Below are positions 1-8,139 of a stretch of DNA of 39,411 nucleotides, in pieces. A model generated the notes under the pieces. It was not told the DNA's origin. It was given only the letters and a program-made list of their open reading frames with translations, and ran no database searches. Numbering within the stretch: the first letter of the stretch is position 1; each line of letters opens with the position of its first letter. Source of the DNA: Thiotrichaceae bacterium (GTDB taxonomy: Bacteria; Pseudomonadota; Gammaproteobacteria; Beggiatoales; Beggiatoaceae); the NCBI GenBank assembly GCA_026991885.1, contig JALXAQ010000220.1:1-39411 (forward strand). Direction: 5' to 3'. A program made the translations under genes and the position numbers.

Positions 1-74
1 TGAAGAGCCCGATGCGGTAGTCCCGCACGTCGGGATTCTGTGAGGGGGCGGTTCGGGTAACTGGCCGTTCTACC
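1..74 (+). mobile_element. 3' end of a group II intron (domains V and VI)
   Basis: Positions 5-38 fold like group II intron domain V. A lower helix beginning GAGCCCGA pairs with TCGGGATTC (one bulged A). A two-base CG bulge follows, then an upper stem TGCGG/CCGCA with a short loop. The downstream segment ctgtgagggggcgg and the weak helix up to about position 73 resemble domain VI, ending in AC or ACC. The rest of the intron, including any reverse transcriptase ORF, would lie before base 1. This is read from motif shape only; a covariance-model search would settle it. Confidence 0.6.
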
Positions 75-79
75 TTAAT

Positions 80-123
80 GTCCCACGCACCTTTTTGAGG
101 TCGCTATTAATGGTGCGTGGGAC
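80..123. repeat. short inverted repeat, GTCCCACGCACC family
   Basis: A perfect 12-bp inverted repeat (80-91 and 112-123) flanks a 20-bp loop directly after the putative intron end. The same 12-mer recurs at 811-822, and its complement at 19620-19631, so it belongs to a dispersed family. There is no T-run, so it is not an obvious terminator. Confidence 0.75.
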
Positions 124-171
124 GCGGCGCTTAGTTCCGGCATTCCTAAACTGAGTTGGGGAACGAGAAAA

Positions 172-753
172 CTATAGCTCAATTTTGGTACCCAACACCT
201 GTAAAAATTTGGCTAACCACTGCGGATGTGCCGGCCAAGCGGGTGCCGTGACAAGATTGCCATCAACATGAGCACCATCTACCGGAATATCTTTCCAATT
301 TCCACCCGCGCTCTTGACATCGGGGCCAACCGCTGGATAGGCAGTGCAAGTTTTGCCCTTTAGCACCCCCGCAGCAGCTAACACTTGCGCCCCGTGACAA
401 ATGGCAGCTATTGGTTTTTGCTGTTCGGCAAAATGGCGTACCATATCTAACACCTGTGGATTAAGGCGGATGTATTCAGGGGCACGTCCACCCGGTAGAA
501 CCAAAGCATCATAACTTTCCGCCTGAATATCCGCAAAAGTCGCATTCAAGGCAAAGTTATGTCCCGGCTTTTCGCTGTAAGTTTGGTCTCCTTCAAAATC
601 GTGGACGGCAGTGCGTACTGTCTCGCCGGCCTTTTTGTCAGGACACACTGCATGAACCTCATGCCCTACCATCTGTAGGGCTTGAAAAGGCACCATGACT
701 TCATAATCTTCGACGTAATCGCCAACTAACATTAAGATTTTTTTCGCGCTCAT
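172..753 (-). CDS. DJ-1/PfpI family protein
   Basis: A 193-residue protein covering one complete DJ-1/PfpI (class I glutamine amidotransferase-like) domain. The nucleophile elbow reads AAICHGAQ, with the reactive cysteine at C119 followed by H120. An acidic residue in the GDYVEDYE segment (E15 or E18) is the likely partner. The strand before [10 protein letters not shown] (about 86-95) is typical of the family. Members include proteases, chaperones and glyoxalase/deglycase-type enzymes, and the sequence does not tell which applies here. It is cytoplasmic with no signal peptide. ATG at 753 is preceded by a strong AAGGAG ribosome site. It lies downstream of and codirectional with the LysR gene, with 97 bases between them that contain a repeat copy, so co-transcription is possible but unproven. 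Confidence 0.9.
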   Translation of the reverse strand: MSAKKILMLVGDYVEDYEVMVPFQALQMVGHEVHAVCPDKKAGETVRTAVHDFEGDQTYSEKPGHNFALNATFADIQAESYDALVLPGGRAPEYIRLNPQVLDMVRHFAEQQKPIAAICHGAQVLAAAGVLKGKTCTAYPAVGPDVKSAGGNWKDIPVDGAHVDGNLVTAPAWPAHPQWLAKFLQVLGTKIEL

Positions 754-810
754 TGTTACTCCTTTATCATAAAAATTATATTGTAAGGTATCGTGGCAGA
801 GAAACCAAAC

Positions 811-822
811 GTCCCACGCACC
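811..822. repeat. single arm of the GTCCCACGCACC repeat
   Basis: An exact copy of the 12-mer that forms the inverted repeat at 80-123, sitting between the PfpI and LysR genes. It is probably a decayed half of the same repeat. Confidence 0.5.
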
Positions 823-850
823 TTTTGGGCCAATGCTGCCTTTAATTCGT

Positions 851-1801
851 TTATTTCTTAATTACTTGTACTATATCACCTTTCTCAATAAATTGTGGTT
901 CCATAATATCAATAAAACGTTTGACTTGTGGAGAACAAAATTTTCCTTGACGCATCACTAATCCATAGCTACGTTTGGGAAAATATTTATCTAAAGGTAT
1001 GATCGCCAATTTATTTTTATCCTCTCCTGTTATACAAACATCGGTCACGATGGAAATCCCCATATTTAATTCCACATATTTCTTAATGACTTCCCAACCG
1101 CCAGCTTCCAAAGCTACCTTATAGCTTAAATTGTGTTGTTTGAACACCAAATCAACAATCCGCCATGTACTCAAATGATGAGGGGGGAGGATAAGCCCAT
1201 GTGGACTGATCTCTTTTAGGCTAACCTGTTTTTGTTTTGCCAGTGGATGGAGTAAAGAGGTGATCAGTACCGGCTTATAAGTGAACATCGGTTGATAAAC
1301 AATATCATCCGGCACTGTTAGCATCGAGCCGACAGCAAAATCGGCTTTATCTGTGCGTAACAAAGCCATTCCATCTCGTCCGGTGACATTGTGCAATTTG
1401 ATTTCTATTTGTGGATATTGTTGGATAAAGCTTTTTATTAACTCAGGTAAAATATACAAAATGGTAGATTCACCTGCGGCAATATTAAGCTCACCAGATT
1501 CTAATTTCCCATAATGTGAAGCAAAACTTTCCTGTAAATTATCAATACCATTCACTAACGGCTCAGACAAGCGATAAAGAATTTGTCCCTCTGGGGTTAG
1601 AGTGAGATTAGGACCCCGACGTTCAAATAAAATGATATTGAGTTCTCTTTCTAAAGCTTTTATTTGTAAAGAAATGCTTGACTGGCTGAGAAATAGTTCC
1701 TCTGCCGCAGCAGTAATACTGCCACAACGTACAGTGTGACAAAAAGCGCGTAATTGCTTGAGACGGTTTTGTTTGTAATAAATGACAGGATTAGATGACA
1801 T
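851..1801 (-). CDS. LysR-family transcriptional regulator
   Basis: A 316-residue protein of normal LysR length. The N-terminal winged helix-turn-helix (about residues 14-72) contains [20 protein letters not shown] followed by [13 protein letters not shown], the classical LysR recognition helix. Residues of about 95-300 form the periplasmic-binding-like effector domain, for example [20 protein letters not shown]. The ligand cannot be read from the sequence. The gene is divergent from the rnf operon across about 500 bases, the usual geometry for a LysR regulator and its target, so control of rnf is a reasonable inference. Its ribosome site is weak. Its start and leader sequence are partly duplicated at 2134-2205. 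Confidence 0.92.
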   Translation of the reverse strand: MSSNPVIYYKQNRLKQLRAFCHTVRCGSITAAAEELFLSQSSISLQIKALERELNIILFERRGPNLTLTPEGQILYRLSEPLVNGIDNLQESFASHYGKLESGELNIAAGESTILYILPELIKSFIQQYPQIEIKLHNVTGRDGMALLRTDKADFAVGSMLTVPDDIVYQPMFTYKPVLITSLLHPLAKQKQVSLKEISPHGLILPPHHLSTWRIVDLVFKQHNLSYKVALEAGGWEVIKKYVELNMGISIVTDVCITGEDKNKLAIIPLDKYFPKRSYGLVMRQGKFCSPQVKRFIDIMEPQFIEKGDIVQVIKK

Positions 1802-1878
1802 AGTTTTGTTTTTTTCATTTCAAAGATAGTTCTTGAAATAATTAATATGATTTATAGTTGAAAAATCTTTTTTATATT

Positions 1879-2033
1879 AGACTTGTCCGTCAATAAAAAG
1901 TCAAAACCAGACCTGGCAGGTTAAACCCAAACCTGCCAGGTCAAACCCATCAAAATCCGAGTGTTTTTGACCTGGCAGGTTTTCTTTTCAACCTGCCAGG
2001 TCTGGTTTTGATTTTTTATTGACGGACAACTCT
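1879..2033 (-). mobile_element. nested-hairpin MITE-like element, copy 1
   Basis: A 155-bp element with terminal inverted repeats of over 40 bp: agacttgtccgtcaataaaa at the left and the near-complement ending ttattgacggacaactct at the right. Two inner hairpins built on acctggcaggt/acctgccaggt make it cloverleaf-like. It has no ORF. The same family occurs at 15131-15232 and 25289-25461, where the core reads in the opposite orientation. Size, terminal repeats, lack of coding capacity and dispersal fit a non-autonomous transposable element. No clear target duplication was seen. Confidence 0.8.
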
Positions 2034-2133
2034 ATTGTCGATCAGCTATTTCGGGAATGAGGCACGATTTCCCAAAACATAACCGTAAAAAAAATACGTT
2101 ATTATCTCTAAACGCATTAAATAAATGAGGAGA

Positions 2134-2205
2134 TGACATAGCTTTGGTTTTTTCAAAGATAGTTATTGAAATAATTAACGTGATTTATAGTTGAAGAATA
2201 TTTAA
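2134..2205. repeat. direct duplicate of the LysR start/leader region
   Basis: About 72 bases closely match 1796-1870 in the same orientation. Shared blocks include atgacatag, aaagatagtt.ttgaaataattaa and gatttatagttga, with one 4-base gap and a few substitutions. The first copy includes the ATG of the LysR gene (on the complement), so the duplicate carries a pseudo-start with no ORF behind it. Confidence 0.75.
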
Positions 2206-2224
2206 ACTGCTTGTCTGAATATTT

Positions 2225-2261
2225 CAGACCTGCCAGGTCTGGTTTTGACTTTTTATTATTT
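2225..2261. repeat. remnant of the nested-hairpin element
   Basis: Contains cagacctgccaggtctggtt and gactttttatt, matching one end of the element at 1879-2033 and lacking the rest. It follows the duplicated LysR leader, as the full element follows the first leader, so leader and element may have been duplicated together and then decayed. Confidence 0.65.
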
Positions 2262-2306
2262 TATAGATTGATTTGATTCTATCACAATTAATTGAGGGCA
2301 ATAGAG

Positions 2307-3203
2307 ATGTCATCACTTAATCATATCATGCTTGCAGGCAGTTTTATGGCTGTTTTAGGTATAACCCTAGCAATTGTATTGGCAATTGCCAATCGTTATT
2401 TGTACGTTTATGAAGATCCACGTATTGATAACGTGGAAGGATTATTACCTCATGCCAATTGTGGGGCTTGTGGCACACCAGGTTGTCGGCCTTTTGCTGA
2501 AGATTTGGTGGCAGGACGTAAAAACCCAGGTGAATGCACGGTTAATCCGCCTGAAATGAATCAGGAAATTGCCGATTTTCTTCAAGTGGATGTGACAGTG
2601 CGTGAAAAAAAGGTGGCCCGTTTGGCTTGTTCTGGTGGCACTCATGTCGCTTATACCCGTGCTCATTATGAAGGATTAAAAAGTTGTCGTGCTGCGGCAT
2701 TGGTTTCCGGTGGTGGTAAAGGTTGTACTTGGGCTTGTTTAGGCTTAGGAGATTGCAAGACGGTATGTGATTTTGATGCCATCCATCTGAATAAATATAG
2801 TTTACCGATTGTTGATGAAGACAAGTGTACGGCTTGTGGCAGTTGTGTTGAAATTTGTCCTAAAGATTTATTTTCTTTACAACCGATCAGTCACCGTTTA
2901 TGGGTGAGCTGTAATAACCGAGACAACATGACTGAAAGTGAGGCACATTGTGAGGTAGCTTGCAATGGATGTGGGCGTTGCATGATGGATGCCCCCGAAG
3001 GCTTGATCACAATTCAAGACTATTTAGCCTCTATTGATTATACGAAAAATGCCTTGGCTTCAAAAATTGCCATAGAGCGTTGTCCGACTGGGGCAATTAT
3101 TTGGAGAGATAAGCAACAAGGAGTCATTAAAGGGCTTGATGCTAAAAGAATTATTAGAAAAGAGCCATTACGACGAGTAATGGAACCATTGCCACGCGCC
3201 TAA
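2307..3203 (+). CDS. rnfB: Rnf complex subunit B (iron-sulfur protein)
   Basis: 298 residues. RnfB is the ferredoxin-side iron-sulfur subunit of the membrane Rnf ferredoxin:NAD+ oxidoreductase. A membrane anchor (about 7-28) is followed by the Fe-S domain with C52, C55, C60 and C77 (NCGACGTPGC). A cysteine-rich middle follows, then a canonical C174-x2-C177-x2-C180-x3-C184-P motif. A second ferredoxin-like pair is degenerate: C219, C222 and C225 are present and only C259-P remains of its partner, enough for one cluster rather than two. The length is closer to the long RnfB type than to the roughly 190-residue enterobacterial one. I chose ATG 2307 over the upstream in-frame TTG 2292 because GAGGGC lies about 8 bases before it and the protein then starts at the membrane helix. 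It is the first gene of the operon, 13 bases before the next. Confidence 0.93.
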   Translation: MSSLNHIMLAGSFMAVLGITLAIVLAIANRYLYVYEDPRIDNVEGLLPHANCGACGTPGCRPFAEDLVAGRKNPGECTVNPPEMNQEIADFLQVDVTVREKKVARLACSGGTHVAYTRAHYEGLKSCRAAALVSGGGKGCTWACLGLGDCKTVCDFDAIHLNKYSLPIVDEDKCTACGSCVEICPKDLFSLQPISHRLWVSCNNRDNMTESEAHCEVACNGCGRCMMDAPEGLITIQDYLASIDYTKNALASKIAIERCPTGAIIWRDKQQGVIKGLDAKRIIRKEPLRRVMEPLPRA

Positions 3204-3216
3204 TTGGGGAGAAATT

Positions 3217-6200
3217 GTGAAAATATTCAATAAAAAAGCAGATAAAACATTTCCTTACCCTGGGAAACGTATTGCCACTGATGGTAATGGTGCGGTTATT
3301 TATTGCGAAAGAGAAGCCTCTGATGCCGCAGGTGCTTATCCGATTACGCCATCAACTCAAATGGGTGAATATTGGTCTGTGGAAGTAGCCAATGGACATG
3401 TGAATACTTCTCAACGTCCTTTGATTTTTATTGAGCCTGAAAGTGAACATGCCGCCGCTGCCGTGACAGCAGGCATGTCCATGACCGGTTTGCGGGCGAT
3501 TAATTTTTCCTCAGCCCAAGGCGTGGCATTTATGCATGAATCGCTATATGCCGCTGTCGGAAAACGCCTACCTTATGTCTTGAATATTGGTTGTCGTGCG
3601 ATTACCAAAGCGAGTTTAAATGTGCATTGTGGACACGATGACTATCATTGTATTGATGATACGGGATTTATTCAGATCATGGCAAAAAGTGGACAAGCCG
3701 TTGCTGATTTAAATCTCATTGCCCACAAAATTGCAGAATTATCTTTAACACCAGCAGCCATTGCCCAAGATGGGTTTTTAACCACCCATTTAATCGAATC
3801 GCTTAATATCCCAGAACGGGAACTGATTGCCGAATTTCTTGGCAAACCGGAGGATATGATTGATACACCAACGCCGGCACAACGCATGATTTATGGCGAA
3901 AAACGTCGTCGTGTGCCCTTGGTTTGGGATGTGGATAATCCCATGGTGGCTGGTAGTGTGCAAAACCAAGATGCCTATATGCAATCGGTCGCCTCGCAAA
4001 GACCTTATTTTTTCGAGCATATTCCAGATATAGCGGATCAGTGCTTGGAAGAATATTATCAATTAACTGGACGTCGCTATCAACGGCTCAGTGGTTATTT
4101 GGTTGAGGATGCAGATTATATTATTCTGGGTCAAGGCAGTATGATTGTCCAAGCCGAATTAGTCGCGGATTATTTGCGTCAAACCCGCAACTTGAAAATC
4201 GGTGTTGTCAATATGGTCTTCTTTCGTCCTTTCCCGGGCGATTTATTAACGCATTTCTTGAAAGGTAAAAAAGGCGTGGCAGTGTTAGAACGGACTGATC
4301 AACCTTTAGCCGAAGATTTACCTTTGATGCGAGAAACTCGTGCCGCTTTGAATAAGAGCCTGCAAAATAGTCTGGCTGGCGGACAAGATTTACCTTATCC
4401 CCATTATGCCGTGTTTGATAAATTGACCGATATGCCCCGTTTATATTCTGGTGCTTATGGCTTAGGGAGTCGAGATTTACAACCCGAAGCCTTGATTGGG
4501 GTTGTTGAAAATATGTTACCGACAGGTGATCATCGTCCTTTCTTTTATGTGTCGATTGATTTTATTCATAATGAGGCAGAATCACCCAAGCAAGAAATTT
4601 ATCAACAAAGCTTGCAACAAGCCTATCCAGATATTCAGAAATTAGCCATACATGGCAGTGAAAACCCCAATTTGATGCCAGAAGGCTCTATTACAGTCAG
4701 AATGCATTCCGTTGGTGGCTGGGGTGCGATTACCACCGGTAAAAATCTGGTGATGACTTTATTTGATTTGCTAGGCTATCACATTAAAGCCAACCCCAAA
4801 TATGGTTCAGATAAAAAAGGGCTACCCACCACGTATTTTTTATCTGCGGCACCAGAACCCATTCGCGTCAATTGTGAATATCACTATGTCGATGTGGTAT
4901 TATCACCTGATCCCAATGTATTTGATCATTCTGATCCTTTAATGGGTTTGAAAAAAGGGGGTACCTTGATTATTCAAAGTGCCCTGAAAAATCCACAAGA
5001 AGTGTGGGAACGTTTTCCAGTCAAGGCACAGAAAACCATTATTGAAAATGAATTGCGGGTTTTCTATATTGATGGCTTTCAGATTGCCAAAGAAGAAGCT
5101 AAGAATCCATCTTTACAATATAGAATGCAAGGCATTGCATTTCAGGGCGCGTTTTTTGCCGCTTCCCCCATTATGGAATCCGCTAACTTGGATGAGAAAA
5201 AACTGTTTCGTGCGATTGAGGATCAGTTACAAAACAAGTTTGCCTCAAAAGGGACCAAAGTGGTTGAAGCCAACTTACGGGTTGTCAAACGGGGGTTTAA
5301 AGAAATCCACGAAATTACCGATAAGCAATTGACTCAAGTCACTGCGCCCATGCTGCGTCATGAGATACAAATGCCCATGATCTTAAAGCACCAAAGCGCG
5401 AGTCAAGATAAATTGTCTGATATTCAACGTTTTTGGGAACAAACCGGTAATTTTTATCTGAATGGTCAAGGTGAGCATAATTTAGCTGACCCTTTTATTG
5501 CCCTGAGTTTGATGCCGGTGTCTAGCAGTCTCTTCCGCGATATGACCCAAATTCGCTTTGAATATCCGGTCTGGAATGCCGAAAACTGTACGGCTTGTGG
5601 TGATTGTTATACCGTCTGTCCTGATAGTGCTATTCCTGGGTTAGTCAGTTCCATATCGGATACTTTTAACACCGTTATCACCGCGATTGAAAGCCAAGGC
5701 AGCCCCACCGTTTATTTACGTCGTGCTGTGCGCGGGGTAGAAAAGCAATTACGCGCCTTGATTCAACCCCAGGGGGTTAATGCCTCAGTCAATGCCTTGC
5801 TGCCACAAGCCATCGAAGCCACTATCGAAATGGCTGATGAAAAACAGCAGGAGAAGTTAAGAGAAGAATTTGCTTTGTTTACGGACGTTTTAGGTGATTT
5901 CAAGTTTTCTATTACCAAGCCCTATTATCAGAATAAAGAAAAGAAGAGCAAAGGTAGTGGGGGCTTATTTTCCATTACTATTAATCCTTATACCTGTAAG
6001 GGTTGTATGGAATGCGTCACCATTTGTGAAGATGATGCTTTAAGCATTGCCCCACAAACGACAGATAGCGTGAAAGAATTACGCAAAGATTGGGATTTTT
6101 GGCTGAAATTACCCACCACACCGGATGAATATAGCCGGATTGATGATTTGGATGAATGCGTTGGCGCATTAGAAACCTTGTTATTGGATAAACGCAATTA

Positions 6201-8133
6201 TGGATCAATGGCTTGCGGTGACGGTGCTTGCATGGGTTGTGGAGAAAAAACGGCGATTCATTTGTTTACTTCAACCGTCACAGCTTTAATGCAGCCACGG
6301 GTCAAAAAACAATTGGAGAAAATCGAACTGCTCATTCAAGATTTAGAGCGACATATTCGCCTCAAATTAGCGGAAAGCATGGACTTATCTGATGTCGCTG
6401 CCATTAAAGGCTTGGTGGATGAAAATCAAGATAAGGACTTAACCTTAAGCAAACTCACCGCCAAATTGGATGAAAAACAAAACGCCAAATTGGTTGATGC
6501 CGAATGGTTAGAATGGGTGACCCAGCTTTTGGATAAATTGAAACATCTCAAATGGCAATATCAGACTGGTAAAACCCATAAGGGTCGTGCCAATATGGGG
6601 TTGATTAATGCCACCGGTTGTACTTCGGTTTGGGGGGCAACTTATCCCTATAACCCGTATCCATTCCCTTGGGCAAACCATTTGTTTCAAGACAGTCCCT
6701 CAATGGCAATGGGTATCTTTGAAGGCCACATGTTAAAAATGGCTGAAGGATTCAAGGCCGTTAGGATGGCAGAGTTAGAAATAGCCGGTCAATATCATCT
6801 TGAAAAACACAAGGACTTTTTCACGTATTTTAATTGGAAACAATTCAATGATGAAGAATTTCGCCTTTGTCCGCCCGTTGTGGCTTTAGGGGGGGATGGG
6901 GCCATGTATGATATTGGTTTCCAGAACTTGTCACGGATGATGATGTCTGGTATGCCAGTGAAAGCCTTGATTGTAGATACTCAAGTGTATTCTAATACCG
7001 GCGGACAAGCTTGTACTTCTGGTTTTATCGGTCAAGTGTCTGATATGGCACCGCATAGCAAGAAGCAAAAAGGTAAGACCGAAATTCGGAAAGAGATTTC
7101 CACCATTGCCATGGGACATCGCAGTGCTTACGTCTTGCAAAGTAGTATTTCCAATATCACACATTTATTAGAAGGTTATATTGAAGGGCTTAATAGTCGT
7201 TCACCAGCGATCTTTAATATTTATGCGGTTTGTCCGCCAGAACATGGGATTGGAGATGATCTTGGGGAAGAACGCAGTAAATTAGCGGTGGAATCTCGTG
7301 CCTATCCCTTGTTTAAATATAATCCTGATAAAGGCAATACCTTTAAAGATTGCAGCACATTAGAAGGTAATCCGGCATTAGATGATGATTGGCCCCTCTA
7401 TCAGCTCAAGTACACGGATGAAAAGGGCAAGGAAAGCAGTTTATCGGTTCCGATGACCTTTGCCGATTTTGCTTTTGGTGAAGGCCGTTTTGCCAAGCAT
7501 TTCCGTAAAGCCCCTCCTGAAACATGGAATGATGACATGTTGCGGCTAGATGAATTTCTGGCTTTGGATGAACGCGAAGGGCTTTATCCTTATATTTGGG
7601 CGGTTGATAAGAAAAATCACTTGAACCGCCTTGTGGTGTCTCAAGAATTAGTGCGTTCAACGGAAGAACGATTGAATTTCTGGCGCTCATTAAAATCCTT
7701 GACGGGTATTGATCAAGTCGTCGATGCTGAACAAATTGCACAGCAAACACGCACTGATATGATGCAAAAAATTAGTGCCGGTTTGATGGCAATGGCATCT
7801 GGCAATTTTGATTTTAATCCGACTGAAAACCATACAGTCAGCCTGCCACTTAATAATGCCGCAAGTCACACAACCGCCGAAGGCTATGAACCGGTTTGGA
7901 TAGATACACCAGAATGTACGACTTGCGATGAATGCGTTGAGATTAATCCCAAAATGTTTGCTTACAACGAGCAAAATTTAGCGGTGGTTGTTGATCCCAA
8001 AGCGGGACCTTTCAAAGATATTGTGAAAGCGGCGGAAAAATGCACTGCCAGTGCGATTCATCCGGGCACACCTTGGAATTCCAATGAACAGGGCTTGGAT
8101 CAATTGCTCAAACGTGCTGAAAAGTTTCAATAA
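3217..8133 (+). CDS. nifJ: giant pyruvate:ferredoxin oxidoreductase-like protein with C-terminal ferredoxin domain
   Basis: 1638 residues against about 1170-1200 for usual single-chain PFOR. Expected reaction: oxidation of a 2-oxoacid (probably pyruvate) with CoA to acyl-CoA, CO2 and reduced ferredoxin, or the reverse. The N-terminal domain has YPITPST (41-47). A domain with GGWGAITTGKN lies near 500. Two Fe-S motifs follow (C791/794/797/801 and C927/930/933/937). The thiamine-diphosphate domain has GDGACMGCGEKT (C1005, C1008), GDG at 1226-1228 and YSNTGGQ (1258-1264). C1135 and C1339 would complete the proximal cluster. About 100 charged residues are inserted between C1008 and C1135. The C-terminus adds a ferredoxin-like module with C1567, C1570, C1573 and C1608. 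The start is GTG 3217 after GGGGAG. It sits inside the rnf operon, which suggests direct electron transfer to Rnf. Substrate is inferred. Confidence 0.9.
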   Translation: MKIFNKKADKTFPYPGKRIATDGNGAVIYCEREASDAAGAYPITPSTQMGEYWSVEVANGHVNTSQRPLIFIEPESEHAAAAVTAGMSMTGLRAINFSSAQGVAFMHESLYAAVGKRLPYVLNIGCRAITKASLNVHCGHDDYHCIDDTGFIQIMAKSGQAVADLNLIAHKIAELSLTPAAIAQDGFLTTHLIESLNIPERELIAEFLGKPEDMIDTPTPAQRMIYGEKRRRVPLVWDVDNPMVAGSVQNQDAYMQSVASQRPYFFEHIPDIADQCLEEYYQLTGRRYQRLSGYLVEDADYIILGQGSMIVQAELVADYLRQTRNLKIGVVNMVFFRPFPGDLLTHFLKGKKGVAVLERTDQPLAEDLPLMRETRAALNKSLQNSLAGGQDLPYPHYAVFDKLTDMPRLYSGAYGLGSRDLQPEALIGVVENMLPTGDHRPFFYVSIDFIHNEAESPKQEIYQQSLQQAYPDIQKLAIHGSENPNLMPEGSITVRMHSVGGWGAITTGKNLVMTLFDLLGYHIKANPKYGSDKKGLPTTYFLSAAPEPIRVNCEYHYVDVVLSPDPNVFDHSDPLMGLKKGGTLIIQSALKNPQEVWERFPVKAQKTIIENELRVFYIDGFQIAKEEAKNPSLQYRMQGIAFQGAFFAASPIMESANLDEKKLFRAIEDQLQNKFASKGTKVVEANLRVVKRGFKEIHEITDKQLTQVTAPMLRHEIQMPMILKHQSASQDKLSDIQRFWEQTGNFYLNGQGEHNLADPFIALSLMPVSSSLFRDMTQIRFEYPVWNAENCTACGDCYTVCPDSAIPGLVSSISDTFNTVITAIESQGSPTVYLRRAVRGVEKQLRALIQPQGVNASVNALLPQAIEATIEMADEKQQEKLREEFALFTDVLGDFKFSITKPYYQNKEKKSKGSGGLFSITINPYTCKGCMECVTICEDDALSIAPQTTDSVKELRKDWDFWLKLPTTPDEYSRIDDLDECVGALETLLLDKRNYGSMACGDGACMGCGEKTAIHLFTSTVTALMQPRVKKQLEKIELLIQDLERHIRLKLAESMDLSDVAAIKGLVDENQDKDLTLSKLTAKLDEKQNAKLVDAEWLEWVTQLLDKLKHLKWQYQTGKTHKGRANMGLINATGCTSVWGATYPYNPYPFPWANHLFQDSPSMAMGIFEGHMLKMAEGFKAVRMAELEIAGQYHLEKHKDFFTYFNWKQFNDEEFRLCPPVVALGGDGAMYDIGFQNLSRMMMSGMPVKALIVDTQVYSNTGGQACTSGFIGQVSDMAPHSKKQKGKTEIRKEISTIAMGHRSAYVLQSSISNITHLLEGYIEGLNSRSPAIFNIYAVCPPEHGIGDDLGEERSKLAVESRAYPLFKYNPDKGNTFKDCSTLEGNPALDDDWPLYQLKYTDEKGKESSLSVPMTFADFAFGEGRFAKHFRKAPPETWNDDMLRLDEFLALDEREGLYPYIWAVDKKNHLNRLVVSQELVRSTEERLNFWRSLKSLTGIDQVVDAEQIAQQTRTDMMQKISAGLMAMASGNFDFNPTENHTVSLPLNNAASHTTAEGYEPVWIDTPECTTCDECVEINPKMFAYNEQNLAVVVDPKAGPFKDIVKAAEKCTASAIHPGTPWNSNEQGLDQLLKRAEKFQ

Positions 8134-8139
8134 ATCATT

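Larger units (their letters stand above)
1802..2306. other. LysR-rnfB divergent intergenic region
   Basis: About 505 bases without a supported gene. It contains the LysR leader, one complete nested-hairpin element (1879-2033), AT-rich unique sequence (2034-2133), a second copy of the LysR leader (2134-2205) and a remnant of the hairpin element (2225-2261). Promoters for both directions must lie here, but I cannot pinpoint -35/-10 boxes with confidence. Confidence 0.7.

Noticed and set aside
2292-2306. TTG start of rnfB five codons upstream
   Set aside because: GAGGGC overlaps this segment and is well spaced for ATG 2307, which also puts the membrane helix at the N-terminus.
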